A DNA stretch of 64,000 nt from Hyphomicrobiales bacterium (GTDB taxonomy: Bacteria; Pseudomonadota; Alphaproteobacteria; Rhizobiales; Rhizobiaceae): assembly GCA_900469965.1 (NCBI GenBank), contig UBZP01000012.1, positions 1 to 64,000 on the forward strand, written 5' to 3'. Position numbers and translations under genes: made by a program. Of this stretch, positions 63,909-64,000 are shown in pieces; the first letter of the stretch is position 1; each line of letters opens with the position of its first letter. The notes beneath the pieces are model-generated. The model made no database searches. It saw nothing but the letters and a program-made list of their open reading frames with translations, and had not been told where the DNA came from.

Positions 63909-64000
63909 AGCGCCTTGGTCCTGCCGGCGCGATGCTGGGCCAAAGCCTCGTCGGCAAGCTCCGACAGTTTCCCGCTCGTCCGGGCGTCGCGGTCGAACGC
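63905..64000 (-). CDS. Antitoxin, C-terminal part (5' end outside window)
   Basis: 31 codons visible, ending L-S-E-L-A-D-E-A-L-A-Q-H-R-A-G-R-T-K-A-L-stop. The helix L-A-D-E-A-L and the basic ending fit the C-terminus of a small antitoxin encoded just upstream of a RelE-type toxin. The family cannot be decided from this fragment. Confidence 0.6.
   Translation of the reverse strand, partial: AFDRDARTSGKLSELADEALAQHRAGRTKAL

Overview
This 64 kb window is GC-rich chromosomal DNA from an alphaproteobacterium, almost certainly of the Rhizobiaceae (Agrobacterium/Rhizobium/Shinella/Ensifer-like). The main reason is the order gbpR-chvE-gguA-gguB-gguC, a hallmark of that family. BacA/SbmA, an IolR-type operator, ATP-grasp/alpha-E/transglutaminase genes and a rhizobial-style palindromic intergenic repeat agree with it. 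I saw no rRNA, tRNA, CRISPR array, IS element or prophage.

Layout. 0-2.3 kb: the 3' end of a ROK-family protein, myo-inositol dehydrogenase iolG with a terminator and an IolR-type operator, and small genes. 2.8-12.5 kb: a sugar locus in which gbpR diverges from chvE-gguAB (periplasmic binding protein plus ABC transporter). It is followed by gguC, an aldehyde dehydrogenase and L-arabonate dehydratase, which together convert L-arabonate to 2-oxoglutarate; the operon ends at a strong terminator. 12.6-14.4 kb: a Phd-VapC module and a lower-GC trypsin-like protease gene. 14.5-17.7 kb: the conserved but poorly understood ATP-grasp/alpha-E/transglutaminase cluster. 18-29.7 kb: a DMT permease, DEAD-box helicase, host-attachment-type protein, cytochrome c, an MttB-superfamily methyltransferase divergent from a large PAS hybrid histidine kinase, and MnmD divergent from an MnmC(o)-like FAD oxidase.

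30.2-42.5 kb is a purine catabolism region: puuE, a fused uraD-allA gene, uraH, guaD, puuD, a LysR regulator, and xdhA-xdhB. Together these encode guanine to xanthine to urate to hydroxyisourate to OHCU to allantoin to allantoate, and ureidoglycolate cleavage. The allantoate-to-ureidoglycolate enzyme and xdhC are not in the window. A low-GC patch of three small uncharacterised genes (36.5-38.4 kb) interrupts the region, and a palindromic repeat sits between xdhA and xdhB.

42.5-56.8 kb: bdhA divergent from glpK, a Cys-cluster protein, an alpha/beta-hydrolase-adenylate cyclase fusion, a DGPF/ECF42 sigma pair with an SRPBCC gene, a truncated antitoxin remnant, a glycosyltransferase, a luciferase-like monooxygenase, methionine aminopeptidase, an MFS transporter, bacA, a secreted polysaccharide deacetylase and an nnrU-family gene. 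56.9-64 kb: a TPR membrane protein with der, a second Phd-VapC pair, kdgK with an Ldh-family dehydrogenase, an alpha-glucosidase (aglA-like), and a RelE/ParE-type pair cut by the window end.

The points most worth checking are the UraD-AllA fusion, the split divergent MnmD/MnmC(o) pair whose start codons share bases, the 11-bp phased repeats upstream of aglA, the iolG leader with mutually exclusive hairpins, the palindromic element inside xdhAB, and the amidoligase cluster with a foreign-looking protease beside it.
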